64,000 nucleotides of DNA, taken from assembly GCA_004212075.1 (NCBI GenBank), contig RXIF01000004.1, positions 124,001 to 188,000 on the forward strand, written 5' to 3'. The first letter of the stretch is position 1, and each line of letters opens with the position of its first letter. Under the pieces are notes generated by a model, which had not been told where the DNA came from, made no database searches, and worked only from the letters and a program-made list of their open reading frames with translations. This DNA is from Candidatus Methanoliparum thermophilum (GTDB taxonomy: Archaea > Halobacteriota > Methanoliparia > Methanoliparales > Methanoliparaceae). Made by a program: the position numbers and the translations under genes. Shown one piece after another: positions 26,667-36,633 of this stretch.

Positions 26667-27335
26667 ATGGCTAGTAATAAAAGAGATAAGATTAAGTCCA
26701 TCGTTAGACAAATCCCATCTTATCTTATTCAGATATCTATCTTGTTATATATAATATCATCTTTTTTGAATAAAGATTATTTATGGGGTTTTTGGGGAAT
26801 TTTTGGATTTTTTTTAACAATACTACCTTTAATATTAAAAAAGAGCTATAAAATCAGCCTTCCATGGGAATTAAGCTTTTTGATACTTTTACCTCTTCTC
26901 TTACATATGGGAGGTACTATTAGAGAATGGTATGACATTTTTTATCCTTTTTACGATAAATTTGCGCATCTTATCTCGTCTATGGCCGTTGCAATCTTTG
27001 GATTTATCTCTGTAATCATTATCGATCATTATGTAGATTCGATAAAGATTGAGAATAAGTACTTTCTTGCATTCTTTGTAGTAATTTTCACCGTGACGAT
27101 GGGCGTATTTTGGGAAATAGGAGAATTTTTATCCGATATGTTCTTTATGACTAATACTCAACCAAGTCTTGCAGATACTATGTGGGATTTGATAGTAGAT
27201 CTGGCAGGTGGTGTTATAATTGCTGTTTTAGGAACGTATTATTCGACTAAGGTTTCAAGAGAACGATTTATTAATAAATTAAAAATAGAAAAGAATAAGG
27301 TAGAACAGGAAGCTTATGAGATAGAATATCGATAA
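26667..27335 (+). CDS. Polytopic membrane protein, DUF2238/YjdF-like
   Basis: 222 residues with about six helices and a charged C-terminal tail. Polar residues inside the membrane part form the pattern FYDKFAHLISS, GVFWEIGEFLSD and SLADTMWDLIVDLAGG. This is reminiscent of the YjdF/DUF2238 family, where histidine and acidic residues cluster between helices. The function is unknown. Start ATG at 26667 is preceded by GAGGAAG. It is followed after 40 bases by trpS on the same strand. Confidence 0.6.
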   Translation: MASNKRDKIKSIVRQIPSYLIQISILLYIISSFLNKDYLWGFWGIFGFFLTILPLILKKSYKISLPWELSFLILLPLLLHMGGTIREWYDIFYPFYDKFAHLISSMAVAIFGFISVIIIDHYVDSIKIENKYFLAFFVVIFTVTMGVFWEIGEFLSDMFFMTNTQPSLADTMWDLIVDLAGGVIIAVLGTYYSTKVSRERFINKLKIEKNKVEQEAYEIEYR

Positions 27336-27375
27336 AAATTAATAAATAATAAAAAATTTTAAAAGAGAGGAAAAA

Positions 27376-28677
27376 ATGGAAAGAATAGATCCGTGGACGA
27401 CAAAACGGATAGATATCTCTAAGATATTTAAGGAATTTGGAATGGAAAAGATAGATCCATTATTAGAAGAGATACCGGTAAAACATAGGTTTGTCAGAAG
27501 AAGAATAATTTTAGGACATCGGGATTACGATAAAGTTCTAAATGCTATTCATAAACACGATAGGTTTGCCGTGATGAGCGGGTTTATGCCATCTGGTGCG
27601 GCACATATAGGTAATAAAATGGTGATGGATGAGATAATATGGCACCAAGAGATGGGAGGAGATGCTTTTGTGTCTATTGCAGATATGGAGGCACATGCTG
27701 TTAGAGGAATTCCATTAGAGAAATGTAGAGAGATAGGAATAAAAGAATATATTACAAGCATTATCGCGCTCGGCTTAAAGCCAGAAAATGCTCATATTTA
27801 TTTTCAATCAGAAAATTTTAGATTAAGAGATCTGATGTTCGAGATAGGTATTGTTACCAATTTTTCTACATTGAGTGCAATATATGGATTTTCAGGAGAT
27901 ACCTCTATCTCACATATGTCAAGCGTTCTTGCTCAATCGGCAGATATCCTCTTGCCACAACTTAAAGAGTTCGGCGGAGCAAAACCTGTGGTGGTACCAG
28001 TCGGATTTGATCAAGATCCCCATATAAGGCTTGTACGAGATATTGCTGGTAAATTAAGGAGGTTTAAAGTGGAATTGCACGACGGATATATTCGTATAAG
28101 AAATAAAACGGCCGATGACGATCTGTTTAATGAGCTTTATAAGAGAATAAGAGGATATGGAAGACCTAAGATGTATCAAAAACATATAGATATATTCGGT
28201 TTAAAAGACGAAGATTTAAATGAGGTTGAGAAAATCGTCAGACAAATAGAGATGGATTACGGATATTTTGGATTTTATAATCCATCTTCTATATATCATC
28301 TATTAATATCAGGATTGACGGGTGGCAAAATGTCAAGCAGTAATCCAGATAGTTATATATCTCTGCTAGATAAACCGGAAGATGGTGCAAAAAAGGTTGA
28401 AAAAGCAAAAACTGGTGGAAGAATCAGTTTAGATGAACAAAGAAAGATGGGTGGTAGTCCCGAGAATTGTTCAGTCTACGAATTGTTGTATTTTCATTTA
28501 ATTGAGGATGATCAAGAGGTAGAAAGAATAAAAGAAGAGTGTAAGAGCGGAGAAAGAGTGTGTGGTGAGTGTAAAAAAGCGGCATCTATATTGATGGAAG
28601 AGTTTTTAAGAGATCATCAAGAGAAGAGAAAGGCAGTAGAAGATACCGTAGAATCATATATTGAGAGGTTAAGATAA
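27376..28677 (+). CDS. trpS: Tryptophanyl-tRNA synthetase
   Basis: 433 residues, the archaeal/eukaryal form with an N-terminal extension (DPWTTKRIDISKIFKEFG). The class I signature appears as PSGAAHIGN (about 72-80) and the second as GGKMSSSNPDS (K at about 318). VVVPVGFDQDPHIRLVRDIA helps bind tryptophan. It charges tRNA-Trp. The stop overlaps the pheS start by one base, so trpS, pheS, pheT, the methylase and tiaS appear to be one translation-related operon. GAGAGGAAAAA provides the ribosome binding site. Confidence 0.96.
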   Translation: MERIDPWTTKRIDISKIFKEFGMEKIDPLLEEIPVKHRFVRRRIILGHRDYDKVLNAIHKHDRFAVMSGFMPSGAAHIGNKMVMDEIIWHQEMGGDAFVSIADMEAHAVRGIPLEKCREIGIKEYITSIIALGLKPENAHIYFQSENFRLRDLMFEIGIVTNFSTLSAIYGFSGDTSISHMSSVLAQSADILLPQLKEFGGAKPVVVPVGFDQDPHIRLVRDIAGKLRRFKVELHDGYIRIRNKTADDDLFNELYKRIRGYGRPKMYQKHIDIFGLKDEDLNEVEKIVRQIEMDYGYFGFYNPSSIYHLLISGLTGGKMSSSNPDSYISLLDKPEDGAKKVEKAKTGGRISLDEQRKMGGSPENCSVYELLYFHLIEDDQEVERIKEECKSGERVCGECKKAASILMEEFLRDHQEKRKAVEDTVESYIERLR

Positions 28678-30191
28678 TGCCCAATCAAGATTTGACGTTC
28701 AACGAGGTTAAAGTATTAAAAAGCTTGCTTTCAGGTAAGACCAAGCCAGATGATATAGCTAAAGATTCAAATATGAAGGTAGAAACAGTCATACAATCGG
28801 CGTTTTTCTTAGAGAAAAAAGGGCTTGTCGTGATAGAAGAGCATACTGAAGAGAAGTATTGTCTTACGGAGGAAGGTCTGGATTATGCAACCAGCGGTCT
28901 TCCAGAGAGAAAAATATTTGATTTTATACAATCGAACGGAGGAAAGGTCCCCCTCTCTCTCCTGAAAGAGAAGTTCCCAGAATTTATAGATATAGGTATT
29001 GGTTGGTTAAAGAGAAAAAAATGGGCTAAACTAGATGATGAGTATGTAATAGCATTAGATGCTCCATTAGGTGATGATGAACGATTGCTTAAGGAGTTAT
29101 CTGATAAAAAAGACTCTTGTCTTATCGATAAAGAAGAGCATAAAGATTCTTTAAACCAGCTTAAAAGAAGGAACCTTCTAACTGTTCGTGAAGATAGCTA
29201 TATAGTTATCAAATTGACCGATCTTGGTAAAAAAGTTGCAAAAGATGCTAAAATTGAAGATTATGACGAGATAACTAAGATTACACCACAGATAATACGC
29301 AATAAAGAATGGATCGGCAGGAAGTTTAGAAGATACGATATAGATATACCATCTAAAGAAGTCTATCCTGCAAAGAAACATCCGTATAAACGAATAATTG
29401 ATGAGATAAGGGAGATATCTCTCCAAATGGGGTTTGTAGAGATAAGAGGAGAGATTATTCAGTCATCTTTTTGGAATTTTGACGCGTTGTTCCAACCACA
29501 AGACCACCCGGCAAGAGATATGCAAGATACATTCTATCTAAATTCTGAGTCAAAACTTCCAAAGGAGTATGTTGATAGAATAAGGGATATGCATATCAAA
29601 GGTTGGGGTGGCAGTTGGGATGAGAAGTTAGCACGAAAAAACGTCCTAAGAACCCATACTACGTCGTTATCGATAAAATATCTTGCAGACCATCCTGATC
29701 CGCCTGTAAAAGCTTTTTGTATTGGCAGGGTATATAGAAGAGAGAGTATAGACCCGACGCATCTACCTGAATTTGAGCAGTTAGAGGGTGTGATTATGGA
29801 TAAAGATCTATCGTTCAAGCACCTTTTAGGTTATCTCAACCAATTTTATAGAGCGTTGGGATTCGAGAAGATACGATTTCGGCCAGGTTATTTTCCATAC
29901 ACAGAACCATCGGTCGAGCCTGAGATATATGTAGAAGGATTAGGCTGGATAGAAATAGGCGGTGCTGGAATTTTCAGACAGGAGGTTACTGAACCATTCG
30001 GTATAAAATATCCAGTCCTCGCATGGGGTATCGGAGTTAGCAGGCTTGCAATGTTGATGCTTGGCCTGAACGATATAAGAGAACTTTATAGATCCGACAT
30101 AGATTGGTTAAGAAAAAAGCCCATTTGTATAGCAAAACCAAGGTTTCTGCAAAGGAGATTTTTGAATGCCTGTTGTATCTTTACCTTATGA
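28677..30191 (+). CDS. pheS: Phenylalanyl-tRNA synthetase alpha subunit
   Basis: 504 residues. Several winged-helix DNA/RNA-binding domains fill the first 200 residues. The class II core carries FWNFDALFQPQDHPARDMQD (motif 2 area), YRRESIDPTHLPEFEQLEG and the motif 3 segment GIGVSRLAMLMLGLNDIRELY. It forms the alpha2beta2 enzyme with PheT. The C-terminus runs on past the expected end near IDWLRKKP by about 20 residues rich in Arg and Cys and overlaps pheT by 26 bases. This looks like loss of the original stop codon. Catalytic residues appear intact. Confidence 0.95.
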   Translation: MPNQDLTFNEVKVLKSLLSGKTKPDDIAKDSNMKVETVIQSAFFLEKKGLVVIEEHTEEKYCLTEEGLDYATSGLPERKIFDFIQSNGGKVPLSLLKEKFPEFIDIGIGWLKRKKWAKLDDEYVIALDAPLGDDERLLKELSDKKDSCLIDKEEHKDSLNQLKRRNLLTVREDSYIVIKLTDLGKKVAKDAKIEDYDEITKITPQIIRNKEWIGRKFRRYDIDIPSKEVYPAKKHPYKRIIDEIREISLQMGFVEIRGEIIQSSFWNFDALFQPQDHPARDMQDTFYLNSESKLPKEYVDRIRDMHIKGWGGSWDEKLARKNVLRTHTTSLSIKYLADHPDPPVKAFCIGRVYRRESIDPTHLPEFEQLEGVIMDKDLSFKHLLGYLNQFYRALGFEKIRFRPGYFPYTEPSVEPEIYVEGLGWIEIGGAGIFRQEVTEPFGIKYPVLAWGIGVSRLAMLMLGLNDIRELYRSDIDWLRKKPICIAKPRFLQRRFLNACCIFTL

Positions 30192-31788
30192 AGATTTAGA
30201 AAGGTTAGTTGGGGTCCCTAGAGAGCTAATCATAGAGAAGATTCCGTTTCTAGGAGCAGATATAGAAAGAATAGAAGAAGACCGGCTTGATGTGGAATTT
30301 TTTCCAAATAGGCCTGATTTGTACTCTGTAGAGGGTGTTGCAAGAGCTATCAAGGGGTTTCTCTCTATCGAAGAGGGAGCAAAGTATTATAGACTCTATG
30401 ATTCGGATGTAGAGCTGAATGTAGATGATAAAGTGATACCTATACGGCCATATATCGCGGTTGCCATCGTTAAAGACGTTCTTTTTACCGAATCGTCTAT
30501 AAAATCTATCATGAATCTTCAGGAGCATCTGCATAAAGGGTTGGGTAGAAATAGAAAGAAATTAGCAATAGGACTCCATGACTTGTCCAAGGTATCCCCG
30601 CCATTTACATATACGGCAGTATCCCCCTCTTTCAGTTTTATCCCGTTGGATTTTGACGAGGAGATGAGTATGCAAGAGGTCTTATCTCGGCATCCTAAAG
30701 GTATAAAATATGGTAGCATTTTTGAAAATTTTTCTTTATATCCTGTAATATTGGATTCAAACGATAACGTACTATCTTTTCCACCAATAATAAATGCAGA
30801 ATTGACAAGAGTATCAGAAGATACAAAAAATTTGTTTATAGATGTTACTGGAACCGATCCAATAGTATTCAAAGCATTGAATATAGTATTATCAGCTATT
30901 TATGAAAGGGGATGTAATTTATACTCGGTATGCATAAAAAGAGAGGGAAAAAATATAAAGTCTCCTGATATGTCATATAAGGAGATAAATATAAACATAG
31001 AAGAGTTTCGTTCGTTGATTGGTGTAGATTTTACAGAATCAACGATAATAAAATCGTTAAAGAGATTGCGGTATGATGCAGAAATCAAAGATAAGATGGT
31101 TCATGTTAAAATTCCACCGTACAGAACGGATATCCTTCATAGTAGGGATGTAATAGAAGATGCAGCGATAGGATACGGATACGATAATATTAAATCAGAA
31201 TTTCCAATAACATTTTCTATAGGCAAATCGGACGATATAGAGATTTTATCAAGAAAATTAAGCGATGTTATGGTTGGGTTGGGATTTTTTGAAGTTATGA
31301 CTTTTACGCTTACTAACAGAGACAAAGAGTTCTCTTTAATGAGACGAGAAGAGATACCCGGTTATATCGTGCTGAAGAATCCCATAAGCACCGAGCATAC
31401 TATGTTAAGAGGGTCTCTTCTTCCCAACTTGATGGAGTTTTTATCATATAATAAACACAGAGAATTACCCCAAAAGATATTCGAGATCGGGGATATAGTT
31501 TTAGATGAAAAGACTCTCCAAAATTTGGCTTTCGTATCCATGCATTCCAATGCAGAATTTGCCGAGATACGGTCATATCTCGATGCATTATTCAGAGAGA
31601 TAGGTATAGATGTAGATCTAAAAGAGTCTAACGATCCTGCATTCTTGAATGGTAGAAGAGGCGATATATTCTACAAAAACAAAAAAATTGGAGTCTTCGG
31701 CGAGTTCCATCCTGAAGTAATCTGGAATTTTCAACTGGATCATCCAACAATCGGAATGGAGATTAATATTAATAATCTAACGATATGA
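30166..31788 (+). CDS. pheT: Phenylalanyl-tRNA synthetase beta subunit
   Basis: 540 residues, the normal archaeal size. It has the B3/B4 editing region with VEFFPNRPDLYSVEGVARAI and the B5 domain with VKIPPYRTDILHSRDVIEDA. AAAGGAG at 30151-30157 fits the ATG at 30166, inside the end of pheS. The overlap suggests coupled translation and equal stoichiometry. The stop overlaps the start of the methylase gene by four bases. Confidence 0.95.
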   Translation: MPVVSLPYEDLERLVGVPRELIIEKIPFLGADIERIEEDRLDVEFFPNRPDLYSVEGVARAIKGFLSIEEGAKYYRLYDSDVELNVDDKVIPIRPYIAVAIVKDVLFTESSIKSIMNLQEHLHKGLGRNRKKLAIGLHDLSKVSPPFTYTAVSPSFSFIPLDFDEEMSMQEVLSRHPKGIKYGSIFENFSLYPVILDSNDNVLSFPPIINAELTRVSEDTKNLFIDVTGTDPIVFKALNIVLSAIYERGCNLYSVCIKREGKNIKSPDMSYKEININIEEFRSLIGVDFTESTIIKSLKRLRYDAEIKDKMVHVKIPPYRTDILHSRDVIEDAAIGYGYDNIKSEFPITFSIGKSDDIEILSRKLSDVMVGLGFFEVMTFTLTNRDKEFSLMRREEIPGYIVLKNPISTEHTMLRGSLLPNLMEFLSYNKHRELPQKIFEIGDIVLDEKTLQNLAFVSMHSNAEFAEIRSYLDALFREIGIDVDLKESNDPAFLNGRRGDIFYKNKKIGVFGEFHPEVIWNFQLDHPTIGMEININNLTI

Positions 31789-32342
31789 AAGAAGAGGACG
31801 GCTATATCTACAAACCTAACGATGATACGTTTATATTGTTAGATGCAGCGTTGGATGAGGTTAAAAAGACGGATATAGTATTAGAGATCGGTACCGGATG
31901 TGGTGTAATAGCAGAAGCATTATTGAAAAAAGCAAAATGCTTAGTTGCTACCGATATTAACCCGTTTGCAACTAGGGTTGCTAAGAAAAAAGAAATAAAC
32001 GTAATTAGAACCTATTTATTCGATGGAATAAGAGGTAAATTCGATTTAGTCTTGTTTAATCCTCCGTATCTACCTGATGATGCGTATAATGAAGAAGATA
32101 AATGGTTTAATCTGGCATTGATTGGGGGACCTACAGGACAAGAGATCATAAAAGAGTTTTTAGACAGTATTGATAAGTATTTATCCAATGAAGGAAGATT
32201 TTTAATCGTTATCTCTTCGTTGACTGGGATTGAGGATATAATGGATTTTGCAAAATCTAAAGGATTTTATACAGAGATTGTTAGAGAGAAGAGAATATTT
32301 TTTGAGCGGATTGTTGTTATAAAAGGAATTATGAAAAAATAA
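31785..32342 (+). CDS. HemK2/Mtq2-like N5-glutamine methyltransferase
   Basis: 185 residues, a Rossmann-type SAM methyltransferase. Motif I reads VLEIGTGCGVIAEAL, and the substrate loop NPPY lies at about residues 92-95 in LVLFNPPYLPDD. The short form without an N-terminal helical domain matches archaeal/eukaryal HemK2 (Mtq2), which methylates the GGQ glutamine of release factor aRF1 or a lysine in other proteins. It is inside the trpS-pheST-tiaS operon, consistent with a translation role. Confidence 0.85.
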   Translation: MKEEDGYIYKPNDDTFILLDAALDEVKKTDIVLEIGTGCGVIAEALLKKAKCLVATDINPFATRVAKKKEINVIRTYLFDGIRGKFDLVLFNPPYLPDDAYNEEDKWFNLALIGGPTGQEIIKEFLDSIDKYLSNEGRFLIVISSLTGIEDIMDFAKSKGFYTEIVREKRIFFERIVVIKGIMKK

Positions 32343-32355
32343 GAAATTGATAAGA

Positions 32356-33669
32356 ATGATTCTTTTCGTAGGAATAGATGATACAGACTCTGCTGATAAA
32401 GGTATGTGCACCACATATCTTGTCCCTATTTTAAAAGAGAGGTTTGTATATTATGGGTTTGGTGATATAGTCGATAAATCATATCTCATTAGGCTAAACC
32501 CGAATATCCCTTTTAAGACTAGGGGAAATGGGGCAATATGTTTAAGATTATCCTTGTTAGAAGAGAAAGGAAAGAATAGAAGATCTATAATAAAAGATAT
32601 CAAATATGTTGTGAAAGAGTGTGTCGAAGAATTAGCCATATTTTCTGATCCAAAGACAAACCCGGGCATTGTATTTATAGACGATCTTAAAAAAGATGCT
32701 ATAAAAGATATCACAGACTTTTCCAAGTCTGCATTGCATAGAATTATAGGGATAGACGAGGCAAAAAAGATCATTGAAGAGCATAATCTTGATTATTTTG
32801 AATATAAAAACGGTAGAGGTCTGATAGGAGCATTATCCGCTATAGGATTGAGCTTAAACTTGGATAAGATGGATCATACGTATGAACTTATTGCATATCG
32901 ATTAAGTTCGAATTTAGATAAAAAAAGAAGAATAGATAAGCAATCCGTCTTTTATGCCGATGAAGTTACTTATCCAAAAACATGGGATACCGTGGATCGT
33001 TTCAATAATAAGATAGTCTTTTCCCCTGCAGGAAAAGATCCAGTCTTATATGGTATACGAGGAGATGATCCTTATGCGATAATTAAAGCATCAGATTTGA
33101 TCATTAGCGAGCGTATAAGATCAAAAAACCTTTTTATAACGAACCAAGGAACTGATATGCATTTAAATAGAGAGAGCATCAATAAACTGAAAGAGTATGG
33201 ATCTTATATCGTTTATGGTATAATATCGGAGGCTCCCTATGATATAAAAGGAGGACATGTCTTTTTTGAGATAACAGATGGAAAAAAAAGCGTAAAATGT
33301 GCTGCTTTTGAACCAACCAAACAATTCAGAAAGATAATTAGAATACTTAAAATTGGTGACGTAGTCGAGATATATGGGGGATTTAAAGATGATACGTTAA
33401 ATATCGAGAAGATAAATCTAAAAAGATTGAACAATACAATACATAGGAATCCTATCTGTCCTTTTTGCGGAAAAAGAATGGATTCTTTAGGAAAGAATCA
33501 AGGTTTTAAATGCAAAAAATGTAAAACGCATAAAGAAGATCGAGTTGTAGAAAAAATAGATAGAGGTATAGAAGAAGGATTTTACGAGGTACCTCCTTTA
33601 GCCAGGCGTCATCTTTCAAAACCACTTGTAAGATTTGATAATAATATTAAAAAATACCCTTTCAGGTAA
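32356..33669 (+). CDS. tiaS: tRNA(Ile2) 2-agmatinylcytidine synthetase
   Basis: About 437 residues from ATG at 32356. TiaS proteins begin VGIDDTDSxxxGMCTTYL, so this ATG is preferred to the TTG three codons earlier. The kinase-like domain carries NIPFKTRGNGAICLRL. GRGLIGALSAIG, an OB-fold region (KGGHVFFEITDGKKSVKCAAF) and a C-terminal zinc ribbon CPFCGKRM/CKKCKTHK follow in the known domain order. It attaches agmatine to C34 of the AUA-reading tRNA, an archaea-only modification. It is the last gene of the operon. Confidence 0.96.
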   Translation: MILFVGIDDTDSADKGMCTTYLVPILKERFVYYGFGDIVDKSYLIRLNPNIPFKTRGNGAICLRLSLLEEKGKNRRSIIKDIKYVVKECVEELAIFSDPKTNPGIVFIDDLKKDAIKDITDFSKSALHRIIGIDEAKKIIEEHNLDYFEYKNGRGLIGALSAIGLSLNLDKMDHTYELIAYRLSSNLDKKRRIDKQSVFYADEVTYPKTWDTVDRFNNKIVFSPAGKDPVLYGIRGDDPYAIIKASDLIISERIRSKNLFITNQGTDMHLNRESINKLKEYGSYIVYGIISEAPYDIKGGHVFFEITDGKKSVKCAAFEPTKQFRKIIRILKIGDVVEIYGGFKDDTLNIEKINLKRLNNTIHRNPICPFCGKRMDSLGKNQGFKCKKCKTHKEDRVVEKIDRGIEEGFYEVPPLARRHLSKPLVRFDNNIKKYPFR

Positions 33670-33687
33670 AAACCTTCTTTGAAAACC

Positions 33688-33705
33688 AAAAGATTGCAAT
33701 CTTTT
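33688..33705. terminator. 18-bp perfect palindrome between convergent genes, possible bidirectional terminator
   Basis: AAAAGATTGCAATCTTTT begins 19 bases after the tiaS stop codon and abuts the stop of hom on the other strand. Each transcript would form a hairpin ending in U residues, so it could end both. Archaeal termination often relies on U tracts alone. Confidence 0.4.
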
Positions 33706-34697
33706 TAGAGTCTCTCGTCTGCAATATTAATAATATCGCTCAATATAGCACTCGATGTCTCTTTAGGACCGGCACCTCTTCCAGTAATGGTTATCTCTCC
33801 TGCTATATCTGTATTTAACATTATCACATTGAGTGTACCTCCTACCGAGAGAGGATGATTAAAAGGTACCAATCTGGGAGCCACTCTTAATAATCGCTCT
33901 TCTTTATTTACCTCTCCTATTAATTTGATTGTACAGTCGATCTCTTCTGCCAACTCCAACGCTTCTCTGGTAATCCTTGTTATACCTTCTACCTTGACGT
34001 CAGTATATTTTACATTCATTTTCATCAGAGAGTTTGCCAATATAACCAGTTTTGAAGCGGTATCTATACCTTTAACATCGTAACTTTCATCCGTTTCAGC
34101 GATACCTAGTTCTTTAGCCTCGAATAATGCCTCTTCGTAATCAAGCATCTCTTTCTGCATCCTTGTCAATATATAGTTACAAGTTCCGTTCAATATTCCC
34201 TTTATTGAGAGTATTTTATCTGCCCGTATGTTAGATTTAATCAGATTTATAATAGGTATAGCACCACCAACGGTTGCTTCATATCCAATAGATACATTGT
34301 TCTTATCTGCACTCTCTATTATTTTATCATATGCTACTACAAAAGGGCCTTTGTTGGATGTTACAACATTTATTCTAGAATTTAATGCAGCTAAGATATG
34401 AGATAATCCAGGATTTCCGTCTATTATGTTAGAAGGAGTGCATTCTACCATTATATCTTGTTTTACTTCATAGATTATATCTAATGCAGTTTTATTATAA
34501 GAATACTCTTCTTTTTTCAAAACATTTGCTAAATCTAACCCATTGATATCTATTTCAGAGCTATTTTTATCTGCTATTGCAACTACTTTTAAATCATATC
34601 CTTTTCGTAATAAAAAATCTCTCTTTTCGATGATCTCTCTTACTAATCCCTTACCTATCGATCCAAATCCAATTATAGATATCTTAATCTCTTTCAT
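33705..34697 (-). CDS. hom: Homoserine dehydrogenase
   Basis: 330 residues. The nucleotide-binding GFGSIGKG lies at residues 10-17. VTSNKGPF, GYEATVGGAIPII and LNGTCNYILTRM are catalytic blocks of the family. GRGAGPKETSSAILSDI is near the end. It reduces aspartate semialdehyde to homoserine for threonine and methionine synthesis. It lacks a C-terminal ACT domain, but the ACT protein gene just upstream overlaps it by 14 bases and probably supplies feedback sensing. Confidence 0.95.
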   Translation of the reverse strand: MKEIKISIIGFGSIGKGLVREIIEKRDFLLRKGYDLKVVAIADKNSSEIDINGLDLANVLKKEEYSYNKTALDIIYEVKQDIMVECTPSNIIDGNPGLSHILAALNSRINVVTSNKGPFVVAYDKIIESADKNNVSIGYEATVGGAIPIINLIKSNIRADKILSIKGILNGTCNYILTRMQKEMLDYEEALFEAKELGIAETDESYDVKGIDTASKLVILANSLMKMNVKYTDVKVEGITRITREALELAEEIDCTIKLIGEVNKEERLLRVAPRLVPFNHPLSVGGTLNVIMLNTDIAGEITITGRGAGPKETSSAILSDIINIADERL

Positions 34698-35202
34698 TTT
34701 GCGTCTCCAGCATCAAAGGATAGATTAAAACGAAATCTTTCTCATTTGCTATCTTATTAATCAGATCTACACATTTTTTCATCTCTTCTTTACCTGTAGC
34801 TCTTATAATAATCCTCGCAGAGCTCTCTTTCTTTATGTTAGGCATCTTAAGATTGAGATCGATTACTTCAGCAAATCCGGTATTATCAACCCTATCTATG
34901 GTATCTTTGATATCAGTATCCACAATATGCCCAATCATGATAAATGCCAGATCTTCTATCAGTTTTACTTCATCTATGCTTAGTATACCAATGTCTTCAT
35001 CTTCAAGAGCATTTTTAATCTCTCTAACTTGGTCTTTATTGGCTTCTATGCTAATCTGAACTGTAATATTTCCATTAGGCAGTTTTTTCTCCCTATCATG
35101 TACTACATATACGATATTTCCACCATATTTACTAATCGGTAGAAGGGCTTTGATTAATGTTCCAGGTTCGTCCTTTAGTTCTAATTTCATTTTAACTTTC
35201 AT
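34684..35202 (-). CDS. ACT-domain regulatory protein linked to homoserine dehydrogenase
   Basis: 172 residues. An N-terminal ACT domain (VKMKLELKDEPGTLIKALLP...GNIVYVVHD) is followed by a second ACT-like half (ARIIIRATGKEEMKKCVDLI). ACT domains bind amino acids and control metabolic enzymes. Overlap with hom and the same strand suggest it senses threonine, methionine or a related product. This protein-plus-enzyme pairing is known in methanogens, but the ligand here is not known. Confidence 0.8.
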   Translation of the reverse strand: MKVKMKLELKDEPGTLIKALLPISKYGGNIVYVVHDREKKLPNGNITVQISIEANKDQVREIKNALEDEDIGILSIDEVKLIEDLAFIMIGHIVDTDIKDTIDRVDNTGFAEVIDLNLKMPNIKKESSARIIIRATGKEEMKKCVDLINKIANEKDFVLIYPLMLETQNERD

Positions 35203-35635
35203 CTAAGAGCTCCCCTTTTTTTATAAATTCAATTAATATATCTGTTTTATCGTATTTTGATATTTTATTATCTTATAAATACTGTAGAGATAAAGACTTT
35301 TATGAATTATATATGACAATATAAGCCAGATACCAAATCTTTATCCAGAAGATACCATCAGAATCCCCGTATCTATCCGCTATTGTTATAGCCAAATATT
35401 AAACTTTTTTATCTATCGTAGATCATTCGTCATGATCTTAAAAGGTTAATTGTGCAAAAGGTTTAATTTGGCAGTTTCTATTTCAGAAATCAAAAGTTTT
35501 ATATAGTAAAAATATCACTTATATAAAGTTAGCGAAAACACACTTACTGTAATTAAAATTTTTGTTTTTCTTAATAAGTTATAATCAGGGTAGGGTAAAT
35601 ATTTTATCAAATATGGTTTGATAAAGGAGGAAAAA
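35203..35635. other. Long intergenic region upstream of tfb
   Basis: About 430 bases between divergent ACT and tfb genes. It holds repeat copy B (35386-35416), TATA-like TTTTATATAG near 35495 and CTTATATAAAG near 35517, and a T-rich tract before the tfb ribosome binding site. No convincing reading frame or RNA gene is seen. A long regulatory leader for tfb is possible. Confidence 0.5.
35386..35416. repeat. Dispersed 30-bp repeat, copy B
   Basis: TTATAGCCAAATATTAAAC, then six T and ATCTAT. It differs from copy A (26508-26537) by one T only. It lies about 220 bases before the tfb start. Confidence 0.75.
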
Positions 35636-36631
35636 TTGAGAGAAAAAGAGAGGATAGATGAGTTGGATATAGAAAAAAATGATTACTTAGTAAAAGAGAA
35701 TGAAGTAAAAGAAAAATTTGAAGAGATAATTGCAGAATGTCCTAAATGTGGAAATAAAAGGCTTATTCAAGACTATAAACGTGCCGAATTGTTCTGTGAA
35801 AAGTGTGGTTTTGTAATAGAAGATTATATAATTGATCAAGGTCCCGAATGGAGAGCATTCGATAACGATCAAAGAATGGAGAAAAGCCGTGCGGGTCCTC
35901 CAGCAACTTACACAATTCATGATAAAGGTCTGAGTACAATAATCGATTGGGTGGACAAGGATTCTTATGGTAAAAGGATCTCGTCGAAAAACAAAACACA
36001 GTTATATAGGTTACGAAAATGGCAAAGAAGGATTAGAGTTAATGATGCAACCGAAAGAAACCTTGCTTTTGCATTATCAGAGCTTGATAGAATGGCATCT
36101 GTATTAAACTTGTCAAGGAATATAAGAGAGACATCAGCGTTGATCTATAGACAAGCTGTGGATAAAAACTTGATAAGAGGAAGGAGTATTGAAGGAGTTA
36201 CATCTGCAGCCTTGTATGCAGCATGTAGACAGTGTGGTGTGCCTAGAACATTAAATGAGATAACATCCGTATCAAGAGTATCTAAAAAAGAGATTGGCAG
36301 AACATACAGATTCTTAGTACGAGAGTTGTCTTTGCAGTTGCCGCCGGTTTCGCCAGCATCTTATATATTTAGATTTTGTTCAGAACTTAATCTATCTGAG
36401 GATGTTAAGACCAAATCATTAGAAATTTTAGAAAAAGCCAAAGAAAAAGAACTGACAAGTGGGAAAGGTCCTACTGGTGTTGCGGCTGCCGCTATTTATA
36501 TAGCTGCGATACTTTGCGGTGATAAAAGGACACAGCGAGAAGTTTCAGAAGTTGTTGGCGTGACCGAGGTAACGATACGAAATAGGTATAAAGAGTTATC
36601 TGAAGAGTTCGGTCTGGATATATCACTATAG
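35636..36631 (+). CDS. tfb: Transcription initiation factor TFB
   Basis: 331 residues from TTG at 35636. This start is chosen because AAGGAGG (35624-35630) is correctly spaced; a TTG six codons earlier would put that site inside the gene. An N-terminal zinc ribbon (CPKCGNKRL...CEKCGFV) and B-finger ([13 protein letters not shown]) precede two cyclin repeats, seen in [21 protein letters not shown] and [18 protein letters not shown]. It recruits RNA polymerase to TATA/TBP complexes. An acidic/lysine-rich lead of about 25 residues precedes the ribbon, longer than usual. Confidence 0.96.
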   Translation: MREKERIDELDIEKNDYLVKENEVKEKFEEIIAECPKCGNKRLIQDYKRAELFCEKCGFVIEDYIIDQGPEWRAFDNDQRMEKSRAGPPATYTIHDKGLSTIIDWVDKDSYGKRISSKNKTQLYRLRKWQRRIRVNDATERNLAFALSELDRMASVLNLSRNIRETSALIYRQAVDKNLIRGRSIEGVTSAALYAACRQCGVPRTLNEITSVSRVSKKEIGRTYRFLVRELSLQLPPVSPASYIFRFCSELNLSEDVKTKSLEILEKAKEKELTSGKGPTGVAAAAIYIAAILCGDKRTQREVSEVVGVTEVTIRNRYKELSEEFGLDISL

Positions 36632-36633
36632 CA

